Shown: one piece after another, positions 29,618-38,348 of the stretch
Layout of the letters: each line of letters opens with the position of its first letter
How positions within the stretch are numbered: position 1 is the stretch's first letter
Assembly: GCA_018889975.1 (NCBI GenBank)
Contig: CP076546.1
Location: 2,604,001 to 2,668,000, forward strand
Source of the DNA: Bacillus sp. NP157
GTDB taxonomy: Bacteria; Pseudomonadota; Gammaproteobacteria; Xanthomonadales; Rhodanobacteraceae
Length of the DNA: 64,000 nucleotides
Direction: 5' to 3'
Notes under the pieces: model-generated
Seen by the model: the letters and a program-made list of their open reading frames with translations, nothing else
Database searches by the model: none
What the model was told of the DNA's origin: nothing
Made by a program: the position numbers and the translations under genes

Positions 29618-31501
29618 ATGCGCCCCACCCTTCGCCGTGCCTCGCTCGCCTCCGCCATCGCGCTGGCCACCCTCGCCCCAGCCGCCTTCGCCGCCGAGCA
29701 GCCCGCGCTGCCCGCGCCGGTCGACCAGCCGTACAAGGGCAACCTCGCCCTCACCGTCGACCTCAGCGACCAGGCACGCCACCTGTTCCACGTGCGCGAG
29801 ACCATCCCGGTGTCGGCCGGCCACGTCATCCTCTATTACCCGAAATGGATCCCCGGCGAGCACGGCCCGAGCGGCCCGCTGTCCAGCGTGGTCAACTTCG
29901 TCGTCAACGCCGGTGGCAAGAAGATCCCGTGGCGCCGCGACCTGAAGGAAATGTACGCCTTCCACGTCGATGTGCCCGAAGGCGTCGACAAACTCGAGCT
30001 CAGCTTCGACTACCTCGCCGCGGCCACCCCGCACTACGTGCCGCTGGAGTTCAACGAAGTCTCGTTCTATCCGGCGGGCTACTACACCAGCCGCATCACC
30101 ATCGAGCCGACGGTGAAGTTGCCCGCGGGCTGGAAGTTCGCCACGGCGCTGGAGACCGCGTCGCAGTCGGGCGATACGGTGAGCTTCAAGCCGGTGAGCT
30201 ACGAGAATTTCGTCGACTCGCCGATCATCGCCGGCCAGTACTTCAATCGCGTCGACCTTGCCCCGGGCCAGCAGACGCCGGTGCACCTGGACATCGTGGG
30301 CGAAGACGCCGCCAGCGTGAAGATCAGCGACAAGCAGGTCGAACCGCAGCGCAACCTCGTGGTGCAGGCAAACAAGCTGTTCGGCGCACACCATTACGGC
30401 CACTACGACTTCCTGCTGGTGGTCTCCGACCACACCGGCCACTTTGGCCTGGAGCACCACCAGTCCAGCGACGATCGCCTGTTCGCCAACTTCCTGACCG
30501 ACCCGAAGGTGCACGTGGCCGCGGGCACGCTGCTGCCGCACGAATACATCCACTCGTGGAACGGCAAGTTCCGCCGGCCAGCCGACCTGTGGACGCCGAC
30601 GTTCACCGAGCCGATGCAGGACGACCTGCTGTGGGTCTACGAAGGCCTGACCGACTACTACGCGGGCGTGCTCACCGCACGTTCGGGGATCTGGACCACC
30701 GACCAGTGGCGCGATTCGCTCGCCTCCATCGCCGCCGACATGGGCGCGCGCACCGGACGCCGCTGGCGTTCGCTGCAGGACACCGCCGATGGCATCCCGT
30801 TGTCCTCACGCGGCGCGTCGGGCTGGGTCAACATGCGTCGCAGCTCGGACTACTACCCGGAAGGGCAGATGCTCTGGCTCGATGTCGACACCAAGATCCG
30901 CGACCTCTCCGGCGGCAAGCACACGCTGGATGAGTTCGCGAAAGCCTTCTACGGCATGGACAACGGCAGCTACACGCCGAAGACCTATACCTTCGAGGAC
31001 GTGGTGAGCACGCTCAACACCGTGCAGCCCTACGATTGGGCGGCGTTCCTGCGCACGCGCCTGGACGACACCGGCGACGTGCTGCCCGAGAAGGGCATCG
31101 AGGGTGGCGGCTGGAAGCTGGCCTTCGACGACAAGCCGACCGAGTTCATGAAGACCCAGGAAAAGCTGCGCAAGACGATCAGCCTGGCCTATTCCCTCGG
31201 CATCACCGTGTCCGACAAGGGCGAGGTTCGCGACGCCCAGTGGGAAGGCGATGCGGCGAAGGCCGGCCTCGTGCCCGGCGTCACCATCGTCGCCGTGAAC
31301 GGCAAGGACTTCTCGCCCGACGTGCTGAAGGATGCGGTGACCGACGCCAAGGGCAACGGCACGCCGATCGAATTCCTGGTGAAGAACGTGGACGACTACC
31401 AGACGGTAAAGGTCGATTACCACGGTGGGCTGAAGTACCCGCACCTCGTGCGCGGTGATGGGAAGGACCTGATCGGGTCGATTGCCACGCCGAAGAAGTA
31501 A
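29618..31501 (+). CDS. M61-family glycyl aminopeptidase, secreted
   Basis: The 627-residue protein has a Sec signal (about residues 1-25, ending AAFAAEQ) and the M61 catalytic motif HEYIH (308-312) with the third zinc ligand E342 in YEGLTDYYAG. A PDZ domain follows near the C-terminus (AKAGLVPGVTIVAVNGKDFS). M61 enzymes remove N-terminal glycine or alanine from peptides. ATG 29618 gives a clean signal peptide. A pair of inverted REPs begins 13 bp past the stop. It is one of three large secreted metallopeptidases within 13 kb. Confidence 0.93.
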   Translation: MRPTLRRASLASAIALATLAPAAFAAEQPALPAPVDQPYKGNLALTVDLSDQARHLFHVRETIPVSAGHVILYYPKWIPGEHGPSGPLSSVVNFVVNAGGKKIPWRRDLKEMYAFHVDVPEGVDKLELSFDYLAAATPHYVPLEFNEVSFYPAGYYTSRITIEPTVKLPAGWKFATALETASQSGDTVSFKPVSYENFVDSPIIAGQYFNRVDLAPGQQTPVHLDIVGEDAASVKISDKQVEPQRNLVVQANKLFGAHHYGHYDFLLVVSDHTGHFGLEHHQSSDDRLFANFLTDPKVHVAAGTLLPHEYIHSWNGKFRRPADLWTPTFTEPMQDDLLWVYEGLTDYYAGVLTARSGIWTTDQWRDSLASIAADMGARTGRRWRSLQDTADGIPLSSRGASGWVNMRRSSDYYPEGQMLWLDVDTKIRDLSGGKHTLDEFAKAFYGMDNGSYTPKTYTFEDVVSTLNTVQPYDWAAFLRTRLDDTGDVLPEKGIEGGGWKLAFDDKPTEFMKTQEKLRKTISLAYSLGITVSDKGEVRDAQWEGDAAKAGLVPGVTIVAVNGKDFSPDVLKDAVTDAKGNGTPIEFLVKNVDDYQTVKVDYHGGLKYPHLVRGDGKDLIGSIATPKK

Positions 31502-31513
31502 GCGACGTGGCCA

Positions 31514-31566
31514 TCGCGCGCAGGCGCGCTCCTACAACACCCCTGTAAGAGCGCGCCTGCGCGCGA
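31514..31566. repeat. Inverted REP pair (BIME-like hairpin)
   Basis: An inverted REP (31514-31536) and a forward REP (31544-31566, with one T/A change) are separated by 7 bp and can form a long hairpin. It lies between the convergent M61 and dps genes and may act in mRNA protection or termination. Confidence 0.85.
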
Positions 31567-31611
31567 CCGGCCCCACGCCAACCCGATCTATTCGCCTATA
31601 CCCAACCGGCT

Positions 31612-32130
31612 TTACTTCTCCCGGGCAATCTCAAACAGGAACCACGCGCGACGCTCCGCCTCGTCGATCCAGTTCTCGATCAGGCTGGCCGTCGCGACGT
31701 CGGCATACTCATCGCACACGCCATGGGTTTCACGCAGGAAGCCGAGGAAGCGCATGTTGTCTTCGCGCAGCTCCGCGATCATGTCCTGCGGCGTGACGAA
31801 ATCCGCATCGTTGTCCGACAGTCGCTGCAGGCGGCTGACGTGGCCGATCGAACGCACCGTGGTGCCGCCGATCTTGCGCACGCGCTCGGCGATGTCGTCG
31901 GTGATCGCGAAGATCTGGTCCGACTGTTCGTCCAGCAACAGGTGCAGGTCGCGGAAACGCGGACCGGACATGTGCCAGTGGAAGTTCTTGGTCTTCAGGT
32001 AAAGCGCGAAGGTATCCGCCAGCAGCGCATTGAGTTCCGCCGAGATGTCACGGGTCGCATCCGCACCGAGACCGGTGGGCGTGTTCAGGTCGGCCTTGCG
32101 CTTGGTCTTGGTCGCTTCGGTGTTTTTCAT
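31612..32130 (-). CDS. dps: Dps-family ferritin-like DNA-binding protein
   Basis: Dps forms 12-mers that store iron using H2O2 and coat DNA in stress. The 172-residue protein has the ferroxidase motif NFHWHMSGPRFRDLHLLLDE with QSDQIFAITDDIAERVRKIG, and ends WIDEAERRAWFLFEIAREK. The basic N-terminus (KNTEATKTKRKADLN) fits DNA binding. ATG 32130 was preferred because AGGAG lies 8 bp upstream; an ATG six bases earlier is too close to it. It is 87 bp upstream of the histidine kinase region but not obviously co-transcribed. Confidence 0.95.
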   Translation of the reverse strand: MKNTEATKTKRKADLNTPTGLGADATRDISAELNALLADTFALYLKTKNFHWHMSGPRFRDLHLLLDEQSDQIFAITDDIAERVRKIGGTTVRSIGHVSRLQRLSDNDADFVTPQDMIAELREDNMRFLGFLRETHGVCDEYADVATASLIENWIDEAERRAWFLFEIAREK

Positions 32131-32217
32131 CGCCATCGCTCCTACGGGGTATGGCTCCCGAGGATGCACGCGGCACCATGACAAAAGCTTGCACGATCCA
32201 ACTTGGCGCGGGGCCGG

Positions 32218-33612
32218 TCAGGCCGGCAGGTTGACCACCACGCGCAGCCCGTGACCGTCATCGCCATCGAGCAGGGCCACGCTCGCACCGTGCAGTTCCG
32301 CCGCGCGCTGCACGATGGAGAGTCCCAGCCCATAGCCCTCGCCCTGCGAATCCATGCCACGGGCGAAGCGGTGGAACATCGCCGCGCGGCGTGCCGCGGG
32401 GATACCGGGTCCGTCGTCGACTACCTCGATGACGGCCCGGTGGTCACGCCCGGTAATCGAGAGCGAGACGTGGCCGCCATCGGGCACGTGGCGGAAGGCG
32501 TTGTCCAGCAGGTTGCGCAGCAATGCACCCAGCGCCACGCGATAGCCGTCCACGACGAGCCCGTCCGGCATCGCGTCGATGGAGAGTTCCACGTCGCCGC
32601 GCGCGATCAGTGGCGACATTTCCTCGACCACGTCGAGGGTGAGTGCGCTGAGGTCCACCCGGGCCCGCGGCCCCGCCGCCGCGCCGGCTTCCAGCCTTGC
32701 CAGCGCCAGCAACTGTTCGGTCCGCCGCGCCAGCGAGACTAGGCAGCCACGCGCCGCTTCGAGCGCTGCCTGCGCCTCGTCCGGCCGTGCCGAGGCCATG
32801 GCGTTCTCGAGGTTGATCATGGTCGACGCCAACGGCGTGCGCAGCTCGTGCGCCACGTCGGCGCTGAAGCGCCGCTCGCGCTCGAGCGCGCTCTCCAGGC
32901 GAAAGATCTGGTCGTTCAGTGCCGCCAGCACCGGCTGCAGCTCGCCCGGCGCGGCCTCGAGGTGGATGGGTGCGCGGCTGCCCGGCTCGCGCCGGTCGAG
33001 CGCACCGGCCAGGTCATCCAGCGGGCGCAGGCCGCGGCGGACCGCCCAGCCCACCAGCAACGCCAGCAAGGGCAAGCCCAGCAAGGTGGGCAAGCCGTGT
33101 TCGATCCACAGGGCGCGGGTGATCTCGTGGCGGCTGTCGTAGCGCTCGCCCGCGCGTATCGTGATCCCTTCCTTCTCCATGATCAGGGTGAACACGCGCC
33201 AGGAATAACGGCCGTGCGCGACGTCCTCGAACTCGCCATCGGGCGTGTGCGTGCGCGGCACGCCGGCCAGGTTCTCGGTCGCCATCAACAGGCTGCCATC
33301 GCGGTCGAAGACCTGGAAGCCCACTTCCGACTCATACGTGCGTCCCTGCACGGTCAGTTCGGCCGGATGATTCGACGTGCTCGGCACGAGCAGGCGGGCG
33401 GTACGCTGTTGCCGCAGCTGGTCGACGCCGATCCGCCCCACCAGCACCTCCAGGGTTCGCGCGGCCTGGGCGAGGCGGCCGTCGGACAGTTCATCCACCT
33501 CTTCCAGCGTCCGTTTTGCGCTGAGCACGCCCAGCGGCAGCAGCACGGCAGCAAGGACGCCGATGATCAGCAGCAACAGGCGGAAACGAAGGCTAAGCGG
33601 CCTCAAGGGCAT
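32218..33612 (-). CDS. Sensor histidine kinase (QseC/OmpB-type), no adjacent response regulator
   Basis: The 464-residue protein has a transmembrane helix at about residues 11-31, a periplasmic sensor domain, a second helix near 174-190, and a HAMP-like linker. The H-box FSADVAHELRTPLASTMINL holds the phosphorylated His255, and the ATPase N-box is LLRNLLDNAFRHVPDGG with the G-box VVDDGPGIPAARR and GEGYGLGLSIVQRAAELHG. No response regulator is next to it: the neighbours are dps and an unrelated membrane protein. Either its partner is elsewhere or the regulator gene was lost. Confidence 0.92.
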   Translation of the reverse strand: MPLRPLSLRFRLLLLIIGVLAAVLLPLGVLSAKRTLEEVDELSDGRLAQAARTLEVLVGRIGVDQLRQQRTARLLVPSTSNHPAELTVQGRTYESEVGFQVFDRDGSLLMATENLAGVPRTHTPDGEFEDVAHGRYSWRVFTLIMEKEGITIRAGERYDSRHEITRALWIEHGLPTLLGLPLLALLVGWAVRRGLRPLDDLAGALDRREPGSRAPIHLEAAPGELQPVLAALNDQIFRLESALERERRFSADVAHELRTPLASTMINLENAMASARPDEAQAALEAARGCLVSLARRTEQLLALARLEAGAAAGPRARVDLSALTLDVVEEMSPLIARGDVELSIDAMPDGLVVDGYRVALGALLRNLLDNAFRHVPDGGHVSLSITGRDHRAVIEVVDDGPGIPAARRAAMFHRFARGMDSQGEGYGLGLSIVQRAAELHGASVALLDGDDGHGLRVVVNLPA

Positions 33613-33662
33613 GGTCCGGGCGGGTATCGATGGATTATCGGCCCACCCAGCTTAGCCGGTCC

Positions 33663-34280
33663 TTAGACCGCGCCGCCGCCCCTGAAGCGGGCCACCTCGT
33701 CGAGCCGTTCGCGGGCTCGCCGCACCGCCGCGCCCTCCGGCGTCTTCACCAGCCGCGACACCAGCAGGAATGTGCCGAGGCAAACCACCGCCGTGAGCAG
33801 GTTCAGGCCGACAAACAGCGGATTCACCGCCACGATATCCACCCCGGCCATGCCGAACGCCCACACGATCATCGGCACCCACATGAAGCAACCGACGATG
33901 CCGAACCAGCGCCCTTCGCGGATGCGCCAGGCACGCAGCGCCGCCAGGCGTTCCTGCAGTGCCAGCACGGGGGCGTCCTCCGACGCACGCGCCGCGAGCA
34001 CCAGGTTGCGCGCCGCGGCGACGGCCATCGCGATGCCGTAGGCATGCAGCAGCAGGCCGGCCACGAGCGGCCCGGGAGCGTCGCGATGGTCGAACCAGAA
34101 CGAGCCCGCCGCCAGCGCGAAGGCGATGCCAGACAACACCTGCACCGCCTGGCCGATGACAAGCGGTCGCAGTTCCCTGCGCACGCCACCCGAGGCGACC
34201 TGTGCCGCCATGGCCAGCTCCAGCCCATCCAGGCGCCGGTCGAGGGTCACCCAACCTGCCTTCAGATCATCCAGTTCCAT
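33663..34280 (-). CDS. Hypothetical membrane protein downstream of an ECF sigma factor
   Basis: The 205-residue protein starts MELDDLKAGWVTLDRRLDGL, an acidic/basic soluble N-terminus, and has four hydrophobic segments around residues 45-62, 70-87, 125-145 and 150-175. It lies 14 bp after the sigma factor gene, with GGAGG before ATG 34280. Such two-gene units in Xanthomonadales suggest a membrane partner or possible anti-sigma factor, but it lacks a recognisable anti-sigma zinc motif (HxxxCxxC). The role is therefore inferred only from context. Confidence 0.75.
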   Translation of the reverse strand: MELDDLKAGWVTLDRRLDGLELAMAAQVASGGVRRELRPLVIGQAVQVLSGIAFALAAGSFWFDHRDAPGPLVAGLLLHAYGIAMAVAAARNLVLAARASEDAPVLALQERLAALRAWRIREGRWFGIVGCFMWVPMIVWAFGMAGVDIVAVNPLFVGLNLLTAVVCLGTFLLVSRLVKTPEGAAVRRARERLDEVARFRGGGAV

Positions 34281-34294
34281 CGTGTCCTCCGTTG

Positions 34295-34798
34295 TCATGG
34301 CGTGGCCGGCGCAAGTTGCCGGCGCAGTCGTTGCTTGAGCCGCGCGATGCGCGTGCCCACGTTGGTTTCGCTGATCCCGAGCACCGTGGCGATCTCGGCA
34401 TACGGAAGCTCGTCGAGGTAAAGCAGGGCCAGCGCCCGCTCCAGCGGCTCGAGCCGTTCGATCGCGCTGGCCAGCAGCGCCAGCCGCTCGTCGGGCTCGG
34501 CGATCGGCGTGCCGCCCTCCATCGCATCCAGCAGGTCCGCGCCAAGGCTGGCCGGCCGCTCACGTTCGCGCCGGGCGTGCGAGAGCCCGACGTTGAGCGC
34601 GACCCGGTACATCCATGTCGGAAACGGCCGGCTGGGATCGTAGCTACCGAACGAACGCCAGACCTGCAGCGCGATCTCCTGGGCCAGGTCCTGGCGATCT
34701 TCACGGTGGCGGGCGTACACCGCCGCCACCTTGAACACGATGCCGCGATGCGCCTGCAGCAGCGCTTCGCAACGTCGTCGTCGTTCTTCACTCGCCAT
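34295..34798 (-). CDS. ECF-family RNA polymerase sigma factor
   Basis: The 167-residue protein has region 2 (RQDLAQEIALQVWRSFGSYD, then PSRPFPTWMYRVALNVGLSH) and region 4 (LALLYLDELPYAEIATVLGI, then SETNVGTRIARLKQRLRRQL). ATG 34798 (MASEERRRR) has a GAGGAGGG Shine-Dalgarno, whereas the longer frame to 34846 does not. It is divergent from the M14 peptidase (81 bp gap) and followed by a membrane protein that may be its regulator. The target genes are unknown. Confidence 0.92.
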   Translation of the reverse strand: MASEERRRRCEALLQAHRGIVFKVAAVYARHREDRQDLAQEIALQVWRSFGSYDPSRPFPTWMYRVALNVGLSHARRERERPASLGADLLDAMEGGTPIAEPDERLALLASAIERLEPLERALALLYLDELPYAEIATVLGISETNVGTRIARLKQRLRRQLAPATP

Positions 34799-34879
34799 GT
34801 GCCCTCCTCTTTCCCCCATGATTCGCCCGCGGCGCGGAAAAATCACACAATGGGTGGATCGACCTTGCCGGAGGGTTCC

Positions 34880-36673
34880 ATGCCCGCCTCGTTCCGCACC
34901 CCGCTATTCCTCGCCATCCTCGCCGCCAGCCCGCTGGCCGTCCACGCGAAAGAAAGCTGGACCACGCCCGCGGAGGCGTCGGGTTTCCGCACGACGCCTT
35001 CCTACGCTGACACCCTCGCCTACCTCGAACGCGTGGCGGCGGCGTCGCATGGCATGGTCCAGGTCAGCCAGTTCGGCACCTCGCCGGAGGGGCGCCCGAT
35101 GACCGTGGTCATCGCGGCGAAGGACGGTGACCTCACTCCGGAAAAGGCACGCGCCGCGGGCAAGCCGATCGTCCTGCTGCAAGCCGGCATCCACCCGGGC
35201 GAGATCGAAGGCAAGGACGCCGGGCTGATGTTGCTGCGCGACGCCGCGGTCACCGGCACGCTGGCGAACCTGCTTGACCACGTCGTGCTGGTCTATATCC
35301 CGGTGTACAGCGTCGATGGCCACGAGAACTCCGGCCCCTACTTCCGGATCAACCAGAATGGCCCGGAGCGCATGGGCTTCCGCGGGCAGTCGCAGTACCT
35401 CAACCTCAACCGCGACTACGTCAAGGCCGATGCACCGGAAACCCGTGCGTGGCTCGGCCTGTGGAACACCTGGCGGCCGGACCTGCTCATGGACATCCAC
35501 ACCACCGACGGTGCGGACTACCAGTACGACCTGACCTGGTACGCCGAGGACACCCACAAGCTGCCGCCGTCGATCGCGGCATGGCAGGCCGCGGCGTTCG
35601 CGGGTGATGCGATCCCCCGTTACGAAAAGATGGGACACCTCGCGTCGCCGTACCTCGAGTTCAAGGACGGCCGCGATCCGACCAGGGGCATCGAGAACTT
35701 CGGCTCCGGCCCGCGTTTCTCGACGGGCTACGCCGCGATACGCAATCGCGCGGGCCTGCTGATCGAGACGCACATGCTGAAGTCGTACGAGGTGCGCGTG
35801 CGCGCGACGTATGACGTCGTCCGTGCCGTGCTCGACCACGTCAACAAGGATCCGGCTGCGCTATTGAAGGCGTCGCATGACGCGGATGCGTGGGCCGCCT
35901 CGCTGGCCGCAGCGCCTGGCAACGCCGTGCCCGTCACCTTCAAGGCGGATCCGACGAGCACGCCGTTCACCCTGAAAGGCTTCGTTTTCACCCAGGTGAA
36001 GAGCGACATTTCCGGGGACACCTGGATCCAGTACGACCCGTCGAAGAAGAAAACCTACGCGATCCAGAGCTGGAACGGCCTGCTGCCGGACGTGAGCGCC
36101 CCACTGCCCGCCGCATGGGCGATCCCCGCGCAATGGACCGAGGTGATCAGCCGGCTCGACGCGCAGCACATCGCGTACACCCGGACGACCGCGCCAGCCA
36201 GCGTGAACGTCACCCACGACGTGCTCAGCGAGCCCAAATGGGCCGACAAGCCGTTCGAAGGCCATCACATGCTGCGCGACGTGACGATCGTGCCCGCGCA
36301 GGAGACGGTGACGCTTCCCGCCGGCACGGTGATCGTGCGAAGCGACAACGCCGATGCCGTGCTTACCGCCAACCTGCTCGACGCCCGGGCGCCCGACTCG
36401 GTACTTCGCTGGGGCTACCTCGACGCCATCTTCGAGCCGAAGGAATACGGCGAGCCACGCGTGCTTGAGGCACTGGCGCGGAAGATGATCGCATCGAACC
36501 CAGCGCTCAAGGCCGAGTTCGATGCGAAGGTGGCGAGCGATGCGGCGTTTGCCGCGAGCCCACGCGCACGGCTGTCGTTCTTCTTCGAACGCAGCCCGTG
36601 GTACGCCGCGCAGAAAGTCGGCGACTACCCCGTCCTGCGCCTCGACGCCCATTCCCTCGACAAACTCCTGTAG
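34880..36673 (+). CDS. M14-family zinc carboxypeptidase, secreted
   Basis: The 597-residue protein has a Sec signal (MPASFRTPLFLAILAASPLA, cut near HAKES), the zinc ligands H105-P-G-E108 (QAGIHPGEIEGKDAGLMLLR) and H207 in MDIHTTDGADY, typical of the M14 family. Members remove C-terminal residues from peptides. ATG 34880 has GGAGGG 6 bp upstream; an ATG at 34850 is also in frame. The stop codon TAG is formed by the REP element at 36669-36691, so the insertion may have ended the gene. Confidence 0.92.
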   Translation: MPASFRTPLFLAILAASPLAVHAKESWTTPAEASGFRTTPSYADTLAYLERVAAASHGMVQVSQFGTSPEGRPMTVVIAAKDGDLTPEKARAAGKPIVLLQAGIHPGEIEGKDAGLMLLRDAAVTGTLANLLDHVVLVYIPVYSVDGHENSGPYFRINQNGPERMGFRGQSQYLNLNRDYVKADAPETRAWLGLWNTWRPDLLMDIHTTDGADYQYDLTWYAEDTHKLPPSIAAWQAAAFAGDAIPRYEKMGHLASPYLEFKDGRDPTRGIENFGSGPRFSTGYAAIRNRAGLLIETHMLKSYEVRVRATYDVVRAVLDHVNKDPAALLKASHDADAWAASLAAAPGNAVPVTFKADPTSTPFTLKGFVFTQVKSDISGDTWIQYDPSKKKTYAIQSWNGLLPDVSAPLPAAWAIPAQWTEVISRLDAQHIAYTRTTAPASVNVTHDVLSEPKWADKPFEGHHMLRDVTIVPAQETVTLPAGTVIVRSDNADAVLTANLLDARAPDSVLRWGYLDAIFEPKEYGEPRVLEALARKMIASNPALKAEFDAKVASDAAFAASPRARLSFFFERSPWYAAQKVGDYPVLRLDAHSLDKLL

Positions 36674-36691
36674 GAGCGCGCCTGCGCGCGA
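36669..36691 (+). repeat. REP element, supplies the M14 gene stop codon
   Basis: This forward REP begins TGTAGGAGCG; its TAG is in frame with the upstream gene and terminates it. Confidence 0.85.
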
Positions 36692-36725
36692 TGGATCGTT
36701 TGCATCGTTTGCAGGGGGCGATTGG

Positions 36726-38348
36726 TCAAGCCACGACTTCAAACGGCCGCATCATCTCGTTGGCCTCGTGCTCGGCGAGATGGCAGTGCCACGCATAGCG
36801 GCCGGCGTAACCATCGAACGTAGCAACGATGCGCGTCACCATTCCCGGATACGCCTGCACCACGTCCTTCCATCCACGCTCATGCGCCGGCGGCTTCTGC
36901 GCCGGCCCGACGTAACGAATGGTTTTCTTCTCCATGTATTCGTCGACGTCGTAAGGCCGCCGGTCGAGGACCTGGAAGCGGACCAGGTGCAGGTGTACCG
37001 GATGGGTATCCTCGGTGAGGTTCACCAGGCTCCACATCTCCGTGCTGCCGAGCTTCACCGTCTCCGTCACCGGATCATGCCAGCGCTTGCCGTTGAGCAG
37101 CATCAGCATGGGCGTCGCGACGCAATCGCTGTATTCGTCCAGCGTCATCTCGCGGGCCTTCGCGGCGCTGGTTTCGCTGAAACGCGAAATCTCGCGCAAG
37201 GCATCCGGCACCCGGCTGTCGTCCTTCACCTCGCCCTGCCCCACGGCGAAGCGCATCAGCGGCAGCGCGTCGTTCATCAGCTCGGCCGCGCCACCGCGCA
37301 ACGAAGCAAAGTCCACGACGATGTCTGCGCGCTCGCCCGGGGCCATGAAGATGGAACGCATCGTCGCCGGCGCCGCCAGCAGGCCCTGGTCGGAACCGAT
37401 GACCTGGAACGGCCGCCCATCGCGAAAACGCAGGTGGAAGAAGCGCCCGTTCGCGGCATTCAGCACGCGCAGGCGATAACGCCGCGGCTGCACATCCGCA
37501 CGCGGAAGGATCGCGCCGTTGACCAGGGTCAGGTTGCCGAACACTTCCGGCACCCAGGGCGCCTTCGCGTCACCGGAGTCGGGGTAATACAGGCGCCCGT
37601 CCTGGCGCAGCCAGCGATCGGCCAGCACCAGCGGCAGCTCGAATTCGCCAGCCGGCAGGCCGAGCGACAGCTCGTGCTCGTCGCGCAACAGGTAGAGGCC
37701 CATCAGCCCGGCGTACATGTTCAGCCGGTTAATGCCCATCGCATGGTCGTGGTACCACAGCGTGGCCGCGTCCTGCGCGTTCGGATAATGGTGTCGGCGT
37801 GACTGGCCCGGCACGTACCAGTCTTCCGGGTAGCCGTCGTCCTTGCGCGGCACCTTCGCGCCATGCAGGTGCGTGATCGCACGCACCAGCGGCTTGTCGG
37901 CCTCGGCGCCACAGATGTTGTGGTCGACCGGAAGCATGTGCTTCGCCGGCAGCGCATTCACCCACGAAACATCGATGGCCTGGCCGGTATGCGCTTCGAT
38001 GGTCGGCCCCGGATAGCTGCCGTTGTAGGTCCACAACTCCGTCGGCGGAAGATCGCGATGCAGCTTCTGCGAGCTGGACGCCATGCGCACGCTGAGCAGC
38101 TTGCCCGGCTGCGGACGCAACACCAGCGGGATCGGCAACGGATCGACGAACGCCGCCAGCTTCGCCGGATCGACCAGCCCCGGCATGCGCGTGTTGTCGC
38201 CCATCGCGTGCATGCAAAGGTTGTTGCCGACCTTGTCGGCCGGCGCCGCCTGCATGTGCTGCATGTCATGCGCGAACAGCCGCGACGGGATCCATCCCGC
38301 CGCGGCCGCGCAACCCACCGTCTTCAGGAAACGACGGCGATCAACCAT
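36726..38348 (-). CDS. Multicopper oxidase (CotA/bilirubin-oxidase-like), TAT-exported
   Basis: The 540-residue protein begins with a twin-arginine signal (MVDRRRFLKTVGCAAAAGWI) and has the copper motifs ITHLHGAKVPR (first HxH), WYHDHAMGINR (HDH), HPVHLHLVRFQ (HxxHLH) and WHCHLAEHEANEMMRPF (HCHxxxHExxxM, type 1 copper with Met ligand). This order is that of three-domain CotA-like laccases that oxidise phenols or metals such as Mn(II) with O2. ATG 38348 is preferred to the GTG at 38354. It overlaps the end of the upstream phosphoesterase gene by 8 bp, so the two are co-translated. Confidence 0.93.
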   Translation of the reverse strand: MVDRRRFLKTVGCAAAAGWIPSRLFAHDMQHMQAAPADKVGNNLCMHAMGDNTRMPGLVDPAKLAAFVDPLPIPLVLRPQPGKLLSVRMASSSQKLHRDLPPTELWTYNGSYPGPTIEAHTGQAIDVSWVNALPAKHMLPVDHNICGAEADKPLVRAITHLHGAKVPRKDDGYPEDWYVPGQSRRHHYPNAQDAATLWYHDHAMGINRLNMYAGLMGLYLLRDEHELSLGLPAGEFELPLVLADRWLRQDGRLYYPDSGDAKAPWVPEVFGNLTLVNGAILPRADVQPRRYRLRVLNAANGRFFHLRFRDGRPFQVIGSDQGLLAAPATMRSIFMAPGERADIVVDFASLRGGAAELMNDALPLMRFAVGQGEVKDDSRVPDALREISRFSETSAAKAREMTLDEYSDCVATPMLMLLNGKRWHDPVTETVKLGSTEMWSLVNLTEDTHPVHLHLVRFQVLDRRPYDVDEYMEKKTIRYVGPAQKPPAHERGWKDVVQAYPGMVTRIVATFDGYAGRYAWHCHLAEHEANEMMRPFEVVA

